From: Terebella lapidaria
Taxonomy: Eukaryota; Annelida; Polychaeta; Terebellida; Terebellidae
Reading direction: 5' to 3'
DNA: 64,000 bases
Assembly: GCA_949152475.1 (NCBI GenBank)
Contig: OX424563.1
Location: 10,947,001 to 11,011,000 of the forward strand
Numbering within the stretch: the stretch's first letter is position 1; every line of letters starts with the position of its first letter. Both the position numbers and the translations under genes were made by a program. Under the pieces are notes generated by a model. That model saw nothing but the letters and a program-made list of their open reading frames with translations. It was not told the origin of the DNA and ran no database searches. Positions 62,657 through 64,000 of this stretch are shown piece by piece.

Positions 62657-64000
62657 GAAAGTGTTTTTGTTGTGTGTAGTTTTGCATTGCGTCCTGTGTA
62701 AGTTCAACTGCATTGAGAGAAAATGTCAAGATAACTATATCGGGAAAGAATGGCACAGAAAGAGTGAAATTGAACTTTCATTGACATTATTCAAATGTCG
62801 AAATGTTGCATTACCAAGCACGTATTGTGATCCTCTCTTATGATGCAAGTACGAACACGTGCTAACACCAGAAATCATGATGAAAATGAAATATTCAAGG
62901 ATATGTTCGCACATAATAAACGTGTTCTCACATAACGTCTTGTAATAAAGTACAACCGCTATGAAATTTTTCAATATGTTGATCACCTCGACAAGTTCAT
63001 CATCCTAACAACTAGCGTATCTCATAACAACTAGCGTATCTCAACTAACAACAAGCGTATCTCAACTCATAATTAGTTGAGCGTATAGTTGAGCTTAATA
63101 GTTGATAGTTGAGTTAATAGTTGAGCGTATCTCAACTCATAACAACCAGCGTATCTATAACAATATAATCTATATCTATAACAATATAATCTATATCTAT
63201 AACAATATCTATATCTATATCTATAACAATAGCGTATCTATAACGCTCGTTAATAGTTGAGCGTATCTCAACTCATAACAACTAGCGTATCTCAACTAGC
63301 GTACCTCATCACTCAAGTAGTCAACATTTCAAAGACCAGTTTTCTTTTTAATGAAGCTTGATATCCATTTTGTCTTTTGTTGCAAAAAGGGAGCATATGT
63401 GGTTATTATCATGAACATATTGAGTTTTCAAAATAGGCATTGCTATATGTGTGTTTATATGTGTAAATATTTTTTTTGTTCAGATTCCACACGTTATCAA
63501 ATTGACCAGGAGTTAACCAGACTGCACCCACCTTGAACTCGCATGGTTTTGCATGTGAACTGAAATTGTACCAACGTGTGAGTCTTGAGAAGATACAAAA
63601 AGAACCACACCTACGTGATCGTGTACACTGCAAAACGTCGTGAAAACTGTGTAATATTTCCAGATGTGGGAGGTCCTCGAAAAAATCAAATCCTTGCTAG
63701 ATAAACGAATAATAATGCTGATGTTCATGCTAGTATTTTCAGTATTATGGAATAAGTACCAAATGACCCTGTCCCATGGAAAGTGTGAAATGTTCAGTGT
63801 GATATACCGATAATGTTCAGTAGTAGCTCTGATTGGGAGTCCGATTGAAGATGGGAGCACAAGTTGTGTATAAATTGCAGATGTATTCCTGCAACGTTGG
63901 ATTGTTTTTCATTTGAGGTGCATTAATATTACAATAGTGAACTGTTACATAAATATTGTAATACTGATATCGTAATAGTGGGTGACATCAGCGCCGAACT
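62657..64000. repeat. Large tandem array, unit E (partial, diverged, runs off the window)
   Basis: Repeats the start of the unit: the CACCTCGACAAG block (62985), AACCAGACTGCACCCACCTT (63516) and related text. It is interrupted by a minisatellite and more diverged than C and D. It continues beyond the window. Confidence 0.65.
63007..63306. repeat. Minisatellite (GCGTATCTCAACTCATAACAACTA type)
   Basis: AACTAGCGTATCTCAACT-like words recur about eight times. A sub-array of TATAACAATATAATC/TATATC and short inverted pieces (AGTTGAGCGTAT) lie between. Simple-sequence expansion inside unit E. Confidence 0.85.

Overview
The window is animal nuclear DNA: AT-rich, with split genes, GT-AG introns, long introns and abundant short DNA transposons. 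There is no operon structure. Protein similarity, frequent TACATGTA words and many G/C homopolymers suggest a marine invertebrate (a lophotrochozoan such as a mollusc, or a non-vertebrate deuterostome). The species cannot be fixed from the sequence alone.

Two genes are recognised, in tail-to-tail orientation. At 65-4095 (+) lie the last nine coding exons of MIC60/mitofilin (IMMT), the core MICOS subunit of the mitochondrial inner membrane; its 5' part is outside the window. On the minus strand is a Kv channel-interacting protein (KChIP/KCNIP, a neuronal calcium-sensor EF-hand protein). Its six common exons lie at 7377-11436. A well-supported myristoylatable first exon lies about 16 kb upstream (27374-27419), and a possible Cys-cluster first-exon alternative lies at 20029. 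Together the common exons and the 27374-27419 exon encode a complete 211-residue protein. Most of 11437-27373 is therefore intron of this gene, and the sequence beyond may be its 5' flank or further intron.

The rest is largely repeats. A foldback element (4404-5494) sits between the two genes. A pogo/Tigger-like element with TA flanks (13858-16068) carries a nested insertion made mostly of a ~147-bp tandem repeat. Two copies of a family with hairpins at both ends lie at 22446-23968 and 38907-39937. There is a near-perfect ~100-bp-arm inverted repeat (40212-40507), a hAT-type MITE with an 8-bp target duplication (41399-41810) and a compact two-stem hairpin (42063-42135).

From about 44.27 kb to the window end the DNA is a tandem array of ~4.8-kb non-coding units (four, plus a partial fifth). 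One unit is interrupted by a 1.6-kb transposon whose empty site is preserved in another unit.

Two regulatory-looking signals stand out. The 147-bp array and the hairpin-ended elements carry many exact TCAAGGTCA nuclear-receptor half-sites, extended to DR1 motifs in the array. RFX-type X-boxes matching GTNRCC-N2-RGYAAC are clearly over-represented, and one spans a KChIP 5' splice site. No rRNA, tRNA, CRISPR array or intact transposase was found.
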